Source: JAUXEH01 sp965602945 (GTDB lineage: Bacteria > Acidobacteriota > Aminicenantia > Aminicenantales > Aminicenantaceae). From it: 5,763 nt of DNA. The stretch is taken from assembly GCA_965602945.1 (NCBI GenBank), contig CBFDBC010000215.1, positions 1-5,763 of the forward strand. Direction: 5' to 3'. Positions 5,106 through 5,763 of the stretch are shown here, piece by piece. The notes beneath the pieces are model-generated. The model saw only the letters and a program-made list of their open reading frames with translations, was not told the origin of the DNA and ran no database searches. The position numbers were made by a program, and so were the translations under genes. The stretch's first letter is position 1. Each line of letters starts with the position of its first letter.

Positions 5106-5763
5106 TCAGAAACCGCGGTAGCGGGTTCCCTCGAAGCGTGGATTCACAACGTTGCTGTAGACCGAGCCGAACGTGAAGCGGAAGCCGACCGAGAAGGAGT
5201 AGTCGTAATCCGTGGCCAGCTCCCTCCGGCGCAGCAGGACCTCATCTAGCGATGCGTCCCCTTTGGGAAGTGCGAGCTGGTCATGGATCCGTTCGTAGCG
5301 ACCGCGGGCGTTAAAGGAAAATCCCCGGAATATGCGCACGGAGAGGGAGCCCCTCAGCGAGATGCGGTAGAAACTGGGGTCGTGGAAATAGTGTGAACCC
5401 TCCAGGGTAGTGGAAACATTCCCCCAGGGCTGGCGGTACTCCAGGGTCGCGGTCAGGGACTGGTTGTAGAGGGTCTCTTCGGTCTTGTCGTAGATGGTCT
5501 CCTCGACGTACTTGACCCGGTTGATGCCGAGCTTGTAGAGGAAGCGGAACTGGCGGCGGGTCGATTCGGAATAGGGGAACACGTTGAATTCCACGGCCGG
5601 CGCGAAGGTGAAGTACAGGTCCGTGTTGCTGTAGGTGTTCTGCTCGGCCTCCACCCAGCCGCCGACGGACCAGTGGTCGTTGATGCTTTTGACAGCCATG
5701 GTGGCGAGGTTCTTCTCCTCCTGTTTGCTGACCCCGGGGTCCGGGACCGCTACCGGCTCCGGG
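5106..5763 (-). CDS. Outer-membrane beta-barrel protein, C-terminal part (5' end beyond window)
   Basis: The frame is open to the right edge, so the 218 visible residues are the C-terminal part of a longer protein; the in-frame ATG at 5699 is probably internal. Visible order: a Pro- and acid-rich linker (PEPVAVPDPG near the edge), then about 195 residues of alternating polar/hydrophobic strands rich in Tyr, Phe, Arg and Gly separated by short charged turns, ending in Phe. Barrel proteins typically end in an aromatic residue recognised by the BAM machinery. Counted from 5699, FPYSESTRRQ (41-50), QPWGNVSTTLEGSHY (90-104), LLRRREL (155-161) and NVVNPRF (183-189) match, from memory, an uncharacterised barrel family in Acidobacteriota, Gemmatimonadota and Bacteroidota. 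Function is unknown. It ends about 46-55 bases before the regulator on the same strand, so the three genes may share a transcript. Confidence 0.75.
   Translation of the reverse strand, partial: PEPVAVPDPGVSKQEEKNLATMAVKSINDHWSVGGWVEAEQNTYSNTDLYFTFAPAVEFNVFPYSESTRRQFRFLYKLGINRVKYVEETIYDKTEETLYNQSLTATLEYRQPWGNVSTTLEGSHYFHDPSFYRISLRGSLSVRIFRGFSFNARGRYERIHDQLALPKGDASLDEVLLRRRELATDYDYSFSVGFRFTFGSVYSNVVNPRFEGTRYRGF

Overview
The window is GC-rich, densely coded bacterial DNA from a Gram-negative-type (two-membrane) organism. The case for two membranes is a C-terminal part of an outer-membrane beta-barrel protein, a twin-arginine export signal and a lipoprotein signal. The phylum cannot be fixed from the sequence. 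The resemblance of the barrel protein to families I recall from Acidobacteriota, Gemmatimonadota and Bacteroidota makes one of the deeper Gram-negative phyla (for example Acidobacteriota/Aminicenantota) plausible, but this is only an impression.

Layout. Positions 1-505 (minus) hold the N-terminus of a DEAH-box RNA helicase of the HrpA family, running off the left edge. Upstream of it on the same strand lies a 114-residue acidic protein (581-925) built of four contiguous 18-residue amphipathic repeats. It has its own good promoter and ribosome binding site, and probably leads into the helicase gene. A 185-bp divergent intergenic region separates it from a plus-strand gene (1111-2235) for a histidinol-phosphate-aminotransferase-like PLP enzyme that carries a Tat export signal. 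This is followed by a plus-strand lipoprotein (2308-2877) whose mature part is a tandem duplication of one ~74-residue beta-rich unit, with a likely promoter before it and a hairpin/T-tract after it.

The right half is a minus-strand cluster, read right to left. It starts with the C-terminal part of an outer-membrane barrel protein (5106-5763, open at the window edge). Next comes an OmpR-family response regulator (4379-5059), then its partner membrane sensor histidine kinase (2968-4389), whose start codon overlaps the regulator's stop by 11 bases. The regulator and kinase form a canonical two-component pair. The signal and target genes are not visible; the adjacent barrel gene is the only candidate partner in view. 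The lipoprotein and the kinase converge on a 90-bp gap.

I see no mobile element, CRISPR array, tRNA or rRNA gene, and no intergenic stretch longer than 300 bases. I do not see a clearly new multi-gene system. The most unusual items are the 18-residue-repeat protein, the exported aminotransferase and the internally duplicated lipoprotein.
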